Assembly (NCBI RefSeq): GCF_910592395.1
Contig: NC_088309.1
Span: 12,900,599 to 12,964,598, forward strand
Direction: 5' to 3'
Source: Lineus longissimus
Taxonomy: Eukaryota; Nemertea; Pilidiophora; Heteronemertea; Lineidae
Length of the DNA: 64,000 nt
The notes under the pieces were generated by a model. The model saw only the letters and a program-made list of their open reading frames with translations, ran no database searches and was not told where the DNA came from. Shown one piece after another: positions 10,943 through 21,990 of this stretch. The translations under genes were made by a program, and so were the position numbers. Every line of letters begins with the position of its first letter. Position 1 is the first letter of the stretch.

Positions 10943-11409
10943 TACCGTATTTTCCGGATTATCCCCCGCACTGCCCTATGACCCGCACCCCCTTTGACCA
11001 TTACCTAAAGCCACGCAAGACCCGCACCTGATTATGACCCGCACTGCTCCAAGACACGCATTCTCCAAAAATAGTAAGCCATTCATTGATGTTGACATCC
11101 TAGAACCGCCATGTTTTTTTTAATTGTTAACCAAAGTGGATCAATTCCAGCATGGCCGTAACTATTTTCCCTAGCGGAGACATCACAAACTATGCGATCA
11201 TGGCGGAAATATTGGTTGAAAACAATGCGAAAACGATGGACATAAATCCTTATCAAGTAACCAGTTTGGTCCCCTTTTTTTTCTTTGGGGTTGGGGCTTA
11301 TCCCTCTCAGAATCCACGCAAGACCCGCACCTTTGTATTACCCGCACCCCCACTTTTTGGGCCTGTTTGAGGGCAAAAAGCCGCGGGTCATACGCCGGAA
11401 AATACGGTA
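10943..11409. mobile_element. MITE with CCGTATTTTCCGG termini
   Basis: TACCGTATTTTCCGGATTAT at the left is matched inverted by ATACGCCGGAAAATACGGTA at the right. The interior is rich in ACCCGCACC units near both ends. This terminal sequence resembles a widespread metazoan non-autonomous DNA transposon. There is no coding sequence, and TA could be the target duplication. Confidence 0.75.
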
Positions 11410-11455
11410 CTCTAAATTTGAACGCTTATATTTACAATGAAAATACAAAGACATG

Positions 11456-11676
11456 TACTGTAAACCGGGAAATATTCGCGGCTGGAAATTTTTGCGGATT
11501 TCTGGAAATTGCTTGAAGAATCTATATTTTACGCTTTTGAATTTTGCGGAGGCACTATGGTTCTTCAGTTAACTCCAATAAAACTTAATATTTTATGCTG
11601 GTTATTTTCGCGGATCATGGACAACCGCGAAAACAGCAAAATTAAAAAGCCAGCGAAAATTTCCAGGGTTACAGTA
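11456..11676. mobile_element. Short MITE (221 bp)
   Basis: TACTGTAAACCGGGAAATAT at the left pairs with the inverted right end, which reads CCAGGGTTACAGTA on the plus strand. TTCGCGG words occur near the left end and CGCGGA/CCGCGAAAA inside. TA flanks both ends, consistent with TA-targeting elements. Non-coding. Confidence 0.65.
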
Positions 11677-12322
11677 TTAAGACATGGTGAAGTGGAGGTT
11701 GATACAAACAGTGCATGTGATTAGGACGTGGAAGAGTTAGGATATTATATGAAAGAAAGAAAATTACTTGGATCCGAAGTTGTGATTATAAGATGCTATA
11801 GTCATAGCACTGTGAAAATTACAAAGGAATTGGAGAGACACAATTGTACATGTGATCACGGCTTGTGATCCTAATTGCCATGTGATTTAAAGTGCAGAGA
11901 TAATGAATTACTGGGATCATATGTTGATATATATACTATGTAGATACAAATATGCTAAATACAAATATGGTAAGATTGCAATGAGACAGCAGTACGTTTA
12001 TCAACAGTTGTGACGACAAGATGCAGTTGTCTATATGTTACGAAATGACAGAGAAGTTGCTGTTTCAGAAGTACGTGGACGACCATTGCGACACCAATAG
12101 AGGAATGTTGATACATATGCAAAATGATGAAGTTCTGAAGAAAGTGAAATATATGTAATCAATCATTGTTTGTGATTCGAAAATGCAATTAGTGAAATTG
12201 ACCAGAACACGGTTGAATCCTTTGATTATGTTTATGCGTTGAAGTCAATGGAATGCTATAGAAGACTATGCATTTTCTGTCTGACCATTGTTTAGAATGT
12301 AGCCTGTATTAGGCATTGGCCT
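11677..12322. other. Non-coding stretch, probable 3' part of the Helentron
   Basis: No gene recognised. It lies immediately downstream (minus-strand sense) of the RPA-like gene, so the 3' end of the Helentron is expected in or left of this region, but I could not identify a terminal hairpin. Confidence 0.3.
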
Positions 12323-13652
12323 TTATGCTAGGGCAATTGCAGTGATGCATTTGTTTCTGATGGTGACGGTGGCAGTAGCTGGGAGGATGTCTTGTATGTC
12401 ATCAAGGGATTCGACTTCGAAGGCCTGAAGGACAACTTGTTTGGTTGTGCTGAATTCTTGGTAGTTATCGTCCTCCTCAGCAAGTACTGTCAACTCATCT
12501 GGGATTTCTGAAATGTCGATAGCAATCAACTGTTGTTGAGCAAAGCGTGGCGGTTCTTCGACGAGCTGTAATGAGAATTTGGAATTGTGGAGGGATTTGC
12601 TTTTTCTTGAAGGGTGGGTTTGTAGTGCAGACTTTGTGTTACAACTATGTGGGGTTTGGAATCCTTTTGATTAATGTTGATGCTACTGGTTGTTGCATGT
12701 GGACCGGTAGATTTAGAGCTGTTGTTCCGAGTGCTTTGAAGAGGTTGATGATGATGATGTACATCTGATAGGCGTTAGCCAGTGTTGATAAGGGTACTTA
12801 CTGTTGTAGATAATAAGGGTACTTACTGTTATAGATGAATCATCCGATGTGTTCAATTGTTGGGCCTTGTGGAAGGTGCTGTAATGTGTGTACGCGTTGG
12901 TGATTTTGACGTGGTTTCCTGGGGTCATAAGGTTGGTGTCAGCTGCCTCTCTCCAAAGAGTACATTTCACCAATGCCGTTTTGTCCTTCAAAGTCACTGT
13001 CTGGATTTGGACTGGTTTGCCCTTGGCAATTACTGTCTTTTTTTCTTCAACCTGAAAGCAAGGAGTGAAAGTGGGTGTAAATTTAAGGACTGTGGGGTGG
13101 AGGGACTGTGTTGTTGATGTTGTGTAAGTTCATGTTGACAATTTAAGTGGTTTCTATACAGTCTGTTTAAGGGGAAGTGTGCCTGAAATAGTGCAGAAGG
13201 CAATAAGTTGGAATATACGCTACCTGTGTGACTGTCCCTTGGACCGAGAGACGTGTTTTTAGTGGTGAAGTAGCAGCATTCTTGAGCGTGACAATGTGTG
13301 CATCTGGTGGGTTGATGAGGAGTTTGCCTTCGTTGATAAGTTGTTCTGGTACGTGCATGAATTTCGTGCTGTAAATGCGTGTTTCGGGGTTGGTCGTGAG
13401 ATGGTCGGCTCTGGATTTCGTTGAAGTCATGATAACGGTCTTGTTTGGGTTGCATTTGGCAACAAGGTGTTCATCATACAAGTTGATCTTAGTGACTGTG
13501 TTTTCGTCTGCAATTGCTGCTGTCCAGAAGGTAATTGTAGTGTTATTAGTGGCCTTGATGGTTTTCTTGGTTGACAATGCGACAATGGTGACTTTAAGTG
13601 GTGCCTTGATAGTTTCATGCGCAGGCGCCTTGAGTGCTCTGGATAGGTTCAT
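12323..13652 (-). CDS. RPA-like single-strand DNA-binding protein of the Helentron (3 exons)
   Basis: The exons are 13652-13224, 13051-12827 and 12565-12323, joined by GT/AG introns (donors GTAGCG and GTAAGT; acceptors CTTTCAG and TTACAG), all in phase 0. Together they give an uninterrupted protein of 298 residues. Exon 1 ends in an OB-fold start (IVTLKNAATSPLKTRLSVQG). Exon 2 carries the second half (VQTVTLKDKTALVKCTLW...TPGNHVKITNAYT), in the style of RPA70 OB domains. RPA-like genes are known passengers of some Helitrons and would bind single-stranded DNA during rolling-circle transposition. A possible extra 5' exon lies at about 13790-13690. Unlike the neighbouring Rep-helicase gene, this one has no visible lesion. 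Start chosen at ATG 13652; a splice acceptor directly precedes it, so the protein could be longer. Confidence 0.6.
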
Positions 13653-13832
13653 CTGAAAGTAGAGAGGAAGTTGGTGGTTAAGTTGCATTCATGCATATAG
13701 GAATTTTTAGGGAGTGTAGATGATGCAAGTGAAGAGGAGTCGATGGTGTCCTTGGCAGTTATATACTTGCGAGGTTTTGAGTCTGGAAATGAAAGAGAAG
13801 GTGAGTACTGGTTGTTGTATAAATTTGACGTC

Positions 13833-14540
13833 TTACAATGGTAGAATACAGTAAATTGGATCATGGTAACTGTAGTAAGTCGAGAGCACACCAGATTGTA
13901 TGTTGGTAAGAGGCTTTTTTGACTTGCGGTACATGTGGTCAATTTGTGTACCTTCATTGGTAGTCGGGCCAGCAATGAGTTGACTGTAGCCATGGGTTAT
14001 GAAGGTGTTTTGGATAGGTGTGGATTGCTTGTTGATATCTTCATTGAAGTCTCCAGTAATGATGACATGGTCTGCACTGATTGTGGTTGCTGCTTGAAGT
14101 GTGTGGTTTAGGACTTGGCAGAATGTTGTGGTCTGATATGTTGGTGGTCTGTAAATCACAATGACTAAGGATGAACTGTGTGTTTGAGTTATGTGCAGAG
14201 CTAGATATTCTAGATTGGTGACTTGAAGATTGACTTGCTGTGAGAGAAGATGCTGTTTGACATATGTTGCTACTCCGCCACGTTGCTTCTGGTGAAATGG
14301 CGTGTTTTGTGCATATGCTGTCGTTCTATTGTTGCAGTACAGGGTGTAAGTCGGTAAATGAATGTTTTCAGAGGGATCAGTTTGTAACCAGGTTTCTGAG
14401 AGACATAGAATGTCGGAGCATGGGAAGTCATGATTGTGTTGTAGATCTTCAAAATGTGGTATGAGGCCTTCAGTGTTATGGTGTATAATTTTGAGTGCAG
14501 TTGGATGATTGCTGTGAAAGGCATGCTGAGAATTGTCAGG
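13833..14540 (-). pseudogene. Helentron AP-type endonuclease domain
   Basis: The same frame as the helicase continues after a single TAA (14541-14543). Motifs in order: ALKIIHHNTEGL (N-terminal Asn/Glu region), DILCLSETWL (catalytic Glu), LVIVIYRPP, HVIITGDFNEDI (Asp/Asn pair) and a final SYHDP box where the family has SDH. The aspartate next to the catalytic His is Tyr here (TAC). This EEP-fold domain is normally fused to the C terminus of the helicase in Helentrons and is thought to nick DNA. Because the frame is shared across the TAA, the stop most likely arose as a point mutation, but termination with a separate product cannot be excluded. Confidence 0.8.
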
Positions 14541-16413
14541 TTAGGTTGTCATTTGTGTTAGGCCTTGTTTGACAGCTGGGAAGCAGTACAATGTGGAAGA
14601 GTCATAGTCGAGGAGATGGAGACCCGAAATTGAGGTGACTCTGCTTAGGGCGACATATGCTTGGCCTGCAGTGAAGGTAGTTTTCAGAGAAACAGCTATT
14701 TGTTTCAGAGTTCTGCCTTGTGTTTTATGAATGGTGCATGCCCATACTAATGACAATGGATACTGAGTTCTGGTGATGTTAGTCTTCTCGAGTTTGACGT
14801 GAATGGGTTCAATGGCAACAGAGCCTGTTGGTATTGAGTTTCTGTATTTTGAATTGCTCATGGCCTTTTTGCCAATGTTGTTATCATCGAAGTGGACAGC
14901 TATTGCCGGTTGGAGTTTGCCGGGGGCTGTGGATGGTAAAATGGTGGTGACAGTGCCTATAGCCCCATTAACTAGGCCGTCAGTTACATCAACATTTCTT
15001 AACAACATGACCTTTGCATTAATACTAATAGCAATATTTATTAACTTTGGAATGTCGTCATGTTTTGTCGACTGGATGGGGCCTGTGCCAGTTGCATTTC
15101 CAGTCAGTTTGTTGTGTCTTGAGTCCTCTGCACGCAATGTGACCATAGAGCCATTTGGTAGTTGGTGCAGTTTGGATAGATTGTATGCATTTACTTCCTT
15201 TTTGGTGGAATAAACATGGAGTGCATCAGAAGGGTAATCAGTGTCAGTAGGTGTACATTCAATTACACGTGACTTTAGAAGAGTTTCATCTGCTGGGTCA
15301 AGTGGTGTGGTTTTTTCTCTGGTTCTCAGGCGATTCAGCAAGTGGGCAAATTGAGCTTCATCTCGCTGGCGCATGACTTGTGTGAGTTCTATCAATTTGA
15401 AATGGGATGTCCACATGTTGCGTGGATCGGTTTTGTTCATTGTTACGAGGCGTTCTGCTCTGACTGGTGGAAGCTGGAAGAAGTCTCCAAATGCAAGTAC
15501 GATGATACCTCCAAAGAGATCTGTTTTGTTGCCTGTGATTTGTTTGAGTCTGGAATCTACATAGCACAGCATCTTCCAGTCAACCATGGAAATTTCATCA
15601 ATGATCATGATCTGTACATTGTAGAGAGCTGCTCTTAGGGTGTTCATTGTGGATTCTGCTAGAGGTTTCACAGGTACTGGGCGTTGGTTTGGGATAGAGA
15701 GTGCACTATTCAAGGTTTGTTCGTTGATGTTGTAGGCTGCAGGTCCAGTGGATGCAGTTAGAAGCACAGTACGGTTTGGCTCATGACTTTTTGGCTTCAT
15801 AATGAATTGCCTTTAATAGTTGACTTTTTCCTACTCATGCTGAGCCTGACACGAATATCCTGAGTGGTGTGGGATTTGCACCTTGCTTTTTAAGAAGACA
15901 CCATTGTCGTACTGAGTTGAAAACTGTACTTTGCTTTTCATTTAATGATTGTAATATTTTCCTTATTTGCTGAGATGTCTCGTATTCGGTGGTTGCTTCT
16001 AGACCTATTATATGAAGGTTACTTGTGGCGTTGGGTGCAGCATCACATAGTTCTTGAATATTATCTTTGTCTAGGGTATCATTTGGAGGTTGATCTTCTT
16101 TTTCAGCGTTTGTCTCCTCGCGTTCATTTTCAGTAGATGGTGCAAGTTGTGCCCATGCATCCTCAAGCACTGGATGTTCTTGGAGTTGGTCCATTGCTAG
16201 GTCTATTGTTGCTGTTGCCAATTCAAACTGTTGTCTGTTTGTTTCAACAATGGTGAAGACCCTTTCTGGCACATTTGATGTAGGTAGTTTGACTGCAGCT
16301 TGTTCATAGAAATCTTGAAATGTTTCATAAGGTTTTGGTCCAAGTTGTGCATCTGTACGAAAGGGCAAGTACAAAGCCAGGAGGTTGTGAGTGTACTTTT
16401 CGGGGAATTTCAA
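14541..16413 (-). pseudogene. Helentron PIF1-like helicase domain
   Basis: Residues from 16413 down lead to the Walker A region at about 15846-15815, read as FVSGSA-stop-VGKSQLL: the glycine codon expected between SA and VGKS is TGA. A frameshift in an A-run at about 15795 separates this from the long frame 15800-14541. That frame holds a Thr/Gly box (TASTGPAAYNIN), Walker B IMIIDEISMVD, motif III FGDFFQLPPV, an arginine-finger region, TIHKTQGRT and YVALSRVTS. These are the SF1B PIF1/RecD motifs of Helitron helicases, which unwind the donor strand 5' to 3'. The domain is nearly complete apart from the Walker A nonsense codon and the frameshift. Confidence 0.9.
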
Positions 16414-18289
16414 GCGTGGGAACGAGGAGATTTGACAATTGCAGGATTGCTGCGGGATCGTTTCTGAATGTACCCTTTGTGGTTTTGGAGCGGTATGATT
16501 GGCGAAGATTCTGTCAACTATTGGTCAATGTCAGCATTTTGTTTATGACTACTTTGTTCAGCTTTTTGTGTTTGCTTTGTATTCAAGGATGTGAGAACTC
16601 GGTAGTGTGAGACGAAGTATGCTAGGCACATAGTTGGAAATGGGGATTGTTCTGGTCTTGCTTTGTAACGATCAACAATCGATGTCATCCAGATATCATC
16701 AGAGTTGGTGTTAGTCTTCGCTTGAATAGTTTTCAAAGGCAGACTCATCTTAGTTGGGTTTGGGTCTGTGGGGACATAGATAACTTGTCTTGAGCTGTCT
16801 TTCAGTTTCATGCTTGTCACTCGGTACACTGCTTCTTGAGCGCTGACTTCTCTATTCTGAAGGTAGGCATTGCCAATGTGTCGCATTTCTTTGACCACAT
16901 CACAGTCTCCGGTCTTGGCATCTTCTTGAGCTTGTTTTAAAAGAGCACTCATCCCATGTTCAGCTTTGCTGATGTAACTGAGGATGTAAATAACACAGGC
17001 CCATGCGTCTGTAACGAACTGGATGTCCATATTAGCATTCCAAGCTTTCAGCACTTTTGGGTTATAGTTGTTGACCCATGCATCCTTTGGCTTCCTTTTC
17101 AGCTGTATTGTAATCTTTTTGGACAGGACTGCCATGCTTTCCTTGTATTCGTCCATGCTCAAACCAGCAGTGATGAGGAGTTGTTCTGTGGTGGGTACGT
17201 CTGTCGTATCAGTAGTTATTTTCTCAAGGAGATCACGCAATTTCTGCAGATTAGCTTTTGCTGTTTTTTTCATTCATTTGTGTTTTAGCACAATCAACAT
17301 GATTTGGTTGGGAATCTGTAGGCGTGTCATTTGACTGGGATGATTGGCTGGGCACAGATGGCATAGTATCACAGTCAGTTGTTTGTTCAATTGGCACATC
17401 TGGTTCTGTTGATTTCATTGGTCTGAAAATAGTTGTATGAAGCATGGGTGGTCGCGGAAAGAGGAATCTGCAGATGCGGCATTGTTTTGATCCACTGCCT
17501 TTAAAGCATGTTTTGGAATGATTTCTGCTGTGTGTTTGGACCTGTTTGATGATTTGGTGTAGGACTGGGTCTGTGTCTTCATCAGGGAGCTCTGTTGATA
17601 TGTATTTATCAATGAATGCACAAACCAATTCATCACTATCTTCATCCAATTTGGGAGCGCTTTCAATCCAGAGGAGGCAGCGTATGTGAGGAGAGCCACG
17701 GCACTGAAATTCTGTTCTCCAGAAAAAGTCGACTACTTTTCCAAGGGGTTCAGCTTTACTCAGGAGCAACTCATGAAAGAGTACGTACACACGATGGTCA
17801 AACATTCTTGCATCAAGGACTGGATTCTCCTGTAAGAGTTTACTTTTCTCCTGGAATGAGAGATCTTCAATGTTTCGTTTTGGGTCTGATGAGTTAATAA
17901 GAAGAGCGCGGTGTACTTCTGGCCATCTGAGGTCAGCTGCTGAGAATGTGACAAACCAAGTTGGTATGCCAATTTGTTTGATCATGGCAAACAAATCTTT
18001 CAGAGTGCGTTCCCAGTAAGGTGGTGTTCCTCGAACTGGTTGGAGAAATCGAAACCCTTTGTCAGATTTGAGAATGTCTCTCACAGCATCCTTGTTTGTC
18101 AACATTTTAGCTGTTATGTTCTTACCTGTTGTAGTGTGAGCAGAGCCCTTTCGCACTACAATTGAAATGTTGGACAGAATGTGGCTAAGTTCACTCATAT
18201 ACTGTGCAAAGAAGATGTATGCATTGTCAGATGAAAACCTGGAATCCACATTGAAAAGCCTAGCGTTGAAGTATGGATTTAAGCCAATT
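16414..18289 (-). pseudogene. Helentron Rep (HUH) endonuclease domain
   Basis: Frame 18249-17251 contains the Helitron-like N domain (RGTPPYWERTLKDLFAMIKQ, IPTWFVTFSAADLRW) and the Rep motif EFQCRGSPHIRCLLWIE near 17690. The family motif is HUH (His-x-His); here the second His codon is CGC, giving His-Ile-Arg. After a one-base slip in an A7 run at about 17262, frame 17273-16518 carries the two-tyrosine motif IYILSYISK (Tyr pair three residues apart) expected of Helitron Rep. A further frameshift at about 16500-16410 leads into the helicase linker. Known role: nicking and joining of DNA ends in rolling-circle transposition. The His-to-Arg change should abolish metal binding. Confidence 0.9.
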
Positions 18290-19420
18290 TTGACCGGTCT
18301 CTCTGTGTTGTAGTGACATGTGCCATGTGGGAATTATTGCGTAATGAAAGTGCTTCAACATTCTTGACTTTCAGAATTGAGACAGGACGATTCCCTTCTG
18401 CAGGGGCAATACTGTAAATGGTCTGCTGGTCCAGTACTTCTTGTGCAAGGTCCACAGGTTGTAAGCATGTGTCGAGAGGCATCATGTACTGAGAGCTATT
18501 TTGCGTTGGATCTGTGATTTGATTGGAATTATTATTGGGGGTTTCTCCATTTGGTGTAGTTTGTTCGATACTTGAGGGGCTAGTATAACCAGCATAACCA
18601 GCATCAGAATTTCGTTCAAGTTGAGCACTTGTTTTAGGAATTGCAGTTGCACCTTACAGTTGCGGGATGTCTATCAGATGTGGGGTACTTTGTAGCATAT
18701 CTGACATGGTGTCAACATTGAGATTGGGGCCATTTGTAGTGTCTGTGTTTTGTTTTAGGCGAGTGTCTGTTGTCAAAATTATATCTTGATTTGATTCAGT
18801 ATGCTGTTCCTCCCAGGTGGTGTGATACGTATCCCCTGTATATCCTGAAAGAAGTTGTCTTTCCAAGAAGTTCAGATCTCTCAATTCTTTTGGGATTTCA
18901 TCAAGTTGTAACCCATTAACAACAGCCAATGATGGAGTTTTACCGTTTTTCAATGAATTGTGGCAGGCATGACATATCCATTCTTGCATACATTTCTTGC
19001 AAGGCATAATTGGTTGCTTTTGCTTGGATAACTCTGACTACACTGACATGATTCTTGTATGTATTTGCCAGTTAAGCAGATATTGGCATTTGCAATTTTT
19101 GCAGGTGTGGTCAAATATGCTGTTCTGTTACAATGGACCACTTGGTTGAAGAAGAGTATACGATGACACACAGTGCAAACATACTCGGGACCATTTTTGA
19201 CTGCAGCAACAAATCTTTCAATAGCATCGTCAATTGTCAATGCTTTGGCAGCATCTTTAGTGCTTTTTCTACACTTAGCTTTTTTTTCTTGACAATGTGT
19301 ATTGTCATTTCGATACTTCCTCTTGTGTTGTGCTTTATCATTTGCCTTGTATTTAGAATTACAGTGGCGTTTAATTTTCAGTACTTGCTTCTGCTTTTCT
19401 CTATATTCAGAGTTGGTGTG
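18290..19420 (-). pseudogene. Helentron N-terminal cysteine-rich region (DUF6570-like)
   Basis: Minus-strand pieces read YVCTVCHRILF and later CKKCMQEWICHACHNSLKNG, followed by LAVVNGLQLDEIPKELRDLN and LERQLLSG. This is the Cys-rich region that precedes the Helitron-like N domain in many animal Helitron proteins. Frame changes occur near 19000, 18650 and 18290. A part normally following LERQLL, including the usual YDYV-containing stretch, seems to be missing. The first residues (from 19420) continue the YH-rich repeats found across the LINE insertion. Confidence 0.7.
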
Positions 19421-19426
19421 ATATTT

Positions 19427-20994
19427 GTAGTCATTGAATCAATGTCAAGTGGGACTTTCCCAGAATGTTACAAAAAGGCTCGTGTGCGCCCGCTTCTGAA
19501 GAAACCCTCTCCAGACCCTGAGGTATCGTCAAATTACCGTCCAGTATCAAACCTTCCTTTCATGTCAAAAGTTATTGAGAAGGTTGTGTCAAAGAGGCTG
19601 TCCGATCACTTTGACACAAACAGGTTGTTTGATCCAATGCAGTCAGCATATCGAGCTAAGCATAGCACAGAAACTGCCTTGCTTAAAGTTCACAACGATA
19701 TTGTCCATGCCATGGATTCTAACAAAGCTGTTCTGTTTGTGGCACTGGATCTGTCTGCTGCTTTTGACACACTGGACCACCCAATTCTCCTCAAACATCT
19801 TGAGAATAGATTCGGGGTTACCGGATCAGCATTGCAGTGGTTCAAATCTTATCTCAAGGGGAGGTCACAAGAGGTGACAGTGAAAGACGCTGTATCAGAT
19901 AGGGTTGCCTTACTTTTTGGAGTTCCACAGGGTTCTGTACTGGGCCCTCTCATGTTCACTGCATACAACAGTCCTCTTGGCGACATTATCCGATCATTCC
20001 TCCTGCCATATATACTGTTTGCTGATAACAGTGGTCTCTACATTATCTTTGATCCAACTAACCCAACCGTGGTGCAAAATGTTATTTTGAGCCTTACACT
20101 ATGTGTTGAGTCAATTAAGGAATGGATGGTGAGAAACAAACTGAAATTGAATGACAGTAAGACCGAATTTTTCCTTGCATGTGTGAAGAACTTACAGAAG
20201 TATGTGTCTGATCTGAAATTGAAAATTGGTGATACTGAAATTGAGCTGAGTGATACCATCAAGATTCTTGGTGTAACATTTGACAGAGAAATGTCCATGA
20301 AAACGCATGTTAACAATGTATGCCGTGCGGCAAATTTCCATCTCTATCGTATAAGCAAGATAAGATCTTTGCTCAGTAAATCAGCAGCAACAAGTGCAGT
20401 GCGGACCTTAGTTGTCTCGCGGTTGGACTACGCAAATAGTCTGCTATATAACATCTCTGAGGTCAATGTGCGTAAGCTTCAACTGGTTCAAAACTCGGCA
20501 GCTCGTCTCGTCACTAGGGTGTCCAGAGGGGATCATATCACTCCGGTTCTGTGCGCACTCCACTGGCTTCCTTTGAAAGCAAGGCTTGAGTACAAGGTTA
20601 ATCTAATGGTCTACAAATGTCTACATGATTACGCACCAAATAATCTCGCAGACCGTTTATAAGTTTACAAACCCTCACGCTCCCTGCGATCAAGTACAAT
20701 GGGTCTGTGTAAGGAAGTCCGCACAAACCGGGTGATAGGCTCCTCTGCATTCGCAGTGGCGGGACCAAAACTATGGAATGAGCTGCCGTGGCCAGAGTAC
20801 CCTGGGTCGTTTTGAAACTGCACTAAAAACTCATATTTTTAAGAAATTCTTTTGAATCCTTTGCACGTTTTCTTTAGTAATGACTTTTATTCTATCATGT
20901 ATTAATGTTATGTTTTATTATAAATTGTAAAGCGCTTAGAAGTTTTAACAACGTTAAGCGCTATAAAAATGTTTTTAATAATAATTTAATAATA
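19427..20994 (+). mobile_element. 5'-truncated CR1/L2-type LINE inserted in the Helentron
   Basis: The plus-strand frame has RT blocks in order: SSNYRPVSNLPFMSKVIEKV, FVALDLSAAFDTLDHPIL, GVPQGSVLGPL, and the catalytic box LFADNSGLYI. Thumb and C-terminal region (VSRLDYANSLLYNI, LHWLPLKARLEYKV) follow, ending at 20662. The 3' region has an AGCGCTTA...TAAGCGCT hairpin (20931-20961) and an (AAT)n tail at 20975-20994. The endonuclease and ORF1 are absent (5' truncation). The flanks carry ATATTT on both sides (19421-19426 and 20995-21000), the likely target duplication. The catalytic FADD is FADN, so the RT is dead. Confidence 0.85.
19445..20662 (+). pseudogene. LINE reverse transcriptase (CR1/L2 group), catalytic Asp lost
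   Basis: The open frame gives about 405 residues of RT and C-terminal domain without stops, but the second catalytic aspartate is Asn (GAT AAC at about 20023). It starts within the RT fingers and has no native start; the ATG at 19133 belongs to flanking Helentron sequence read on the other strand. Group placement rests on the YRPVSNLPFMSKVIEKV and LDLSAAFDTLDH wording and the hairpin plus microsatellite 3' end. Confidence 0.85.
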
Positions 20995-21672
20995 ATATTT
21001 AGCCTTCATAAATTGCTTGTTCTTTGCTTTATATTCAGGAGAACTGTGATATCTTGTTATCATTTGCTGCTTGGCCCTTGCCTTAAATTCAAACGAACTG
21101 TGATATCTTGTTTTCGCTGTGTGTTTCACTTTTTCTTGCCATTGAATATCTGAGTGGTATTTTTTGTTCATTGTTCGTTTCTTTTGTTCGCTGTAAGTTA
21201 CATCAGACTGGTATTTCGATTTTGTTGAGGTTTTCTTTAATGTCTTGGATATCCGTTTCGACTTGTCTTTTTGATCCATGAGGTAAGTCTGCATGAGTTG
21301 ATTTGTTTTATTATTGACACGTGTTGGCATACTGGGTGTACAGGTTTCCCTGACACGTGATTGGTGAGGTTGATGTATTGGCAGCATAGACGTGATAGCA
21401 ACAGGCACAACATTGAACTGTGCAGATAAATTTGTAGAATACAAAGACTGTACATGTTGTATAATATCCTGTATTGTGGGAAATGATAGCATGACAGCAG
21501 CACCATTGTCAGTGACATGACCATCAATATCTCGACTGTGGGAGTCAAAGACAATGTAGGAATCTAAATGCCGAATAACAGATATTGTCGATCCAGCGGC
21601 TATCAACAGACACCCGGCAGAAGTATGATATTGAGCTTTTGCCAGAGCTGATTGAAGGCAATGAGACACTAA
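20995..21672 (-). pseudogene. Helentron protease second half and YH-rich repeats
   Basis: Reading right to left: LVSHCLQSALAKAQYHTSAG, then GSTISVIRHLDSYIVFDSHSRD with an Asp-x-His motif, then GAAVMLSFPTIQDIIQHVQS. Basic repeats of about 20 residues follow, each holding Tyr-His (RYHSSFEFKARAKQQM, RYHSSPEYKAKNKQFM). The FDSH motif followed by a loop and a hydrophobic strand resembles the Asp/His part of tegument-type (C76-like) cysteine proteases, which also occur in Helitron-like proteins. The Cys-containing first half is on the other side of the Harbinger element. The start Met at 21723 lies inside the Harbinger end and is not the real start. Confidence 0.7.
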
Positions 21673-21689
21673 GGCTGATATTTTAGAAA

Positions 21690-21880
21690 GTTCCCTTATT
21701 TTGGTCTTAAGGGCACCTTTCATAAGGCAACCTTAGCGGAAGGCTTCCTTCACTAAGGAAACCTTATCCATTGTCATTTTTAGAAGCGACCTTTTGTCTT
21801 TCCTTTATGAAGGAACTCCTTTTGTAAAAGGCCTTCTTGAGGTGCCTTTGCTGAGGAAGACCTTACAAAAGGCCTCCCTT
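21690..21880. repeat. Left subterminal repeats of the Harbinger element
   Basis: Repeated AAGGCTTCCTT, AAGGAAACCTT and AAGGCCTCC words in both orientations, mirrored at 25440-25670. Likely binding sites for the element's own DNA-binding proteins, by inference from other Harbinger systems. Confidence 0.55.
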
Positions 21881-21990
21881 AAACTGATTTGACAAGTGGA
21901 GCACAATGGCTCATGATGTAATGAGTAGAGCAATTGAAATGAAAATACCCTCATCTGCTGTGCTTTGCACTTGCACTAGGCCCATATACT

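Noticed and set aside
12547-13656. Plus-strand open frames over the RPA-like gene
   Set aside because: They are antisense shadows of the three minus-strand exons, which have splice signals and protein similarity.
19133-19444. Start of the LINE RT frame at 19133
   Set aside because: This part is antisense to Helentron coding sequence; the LINE begins at about 19427, so the upstream Met is accidental.
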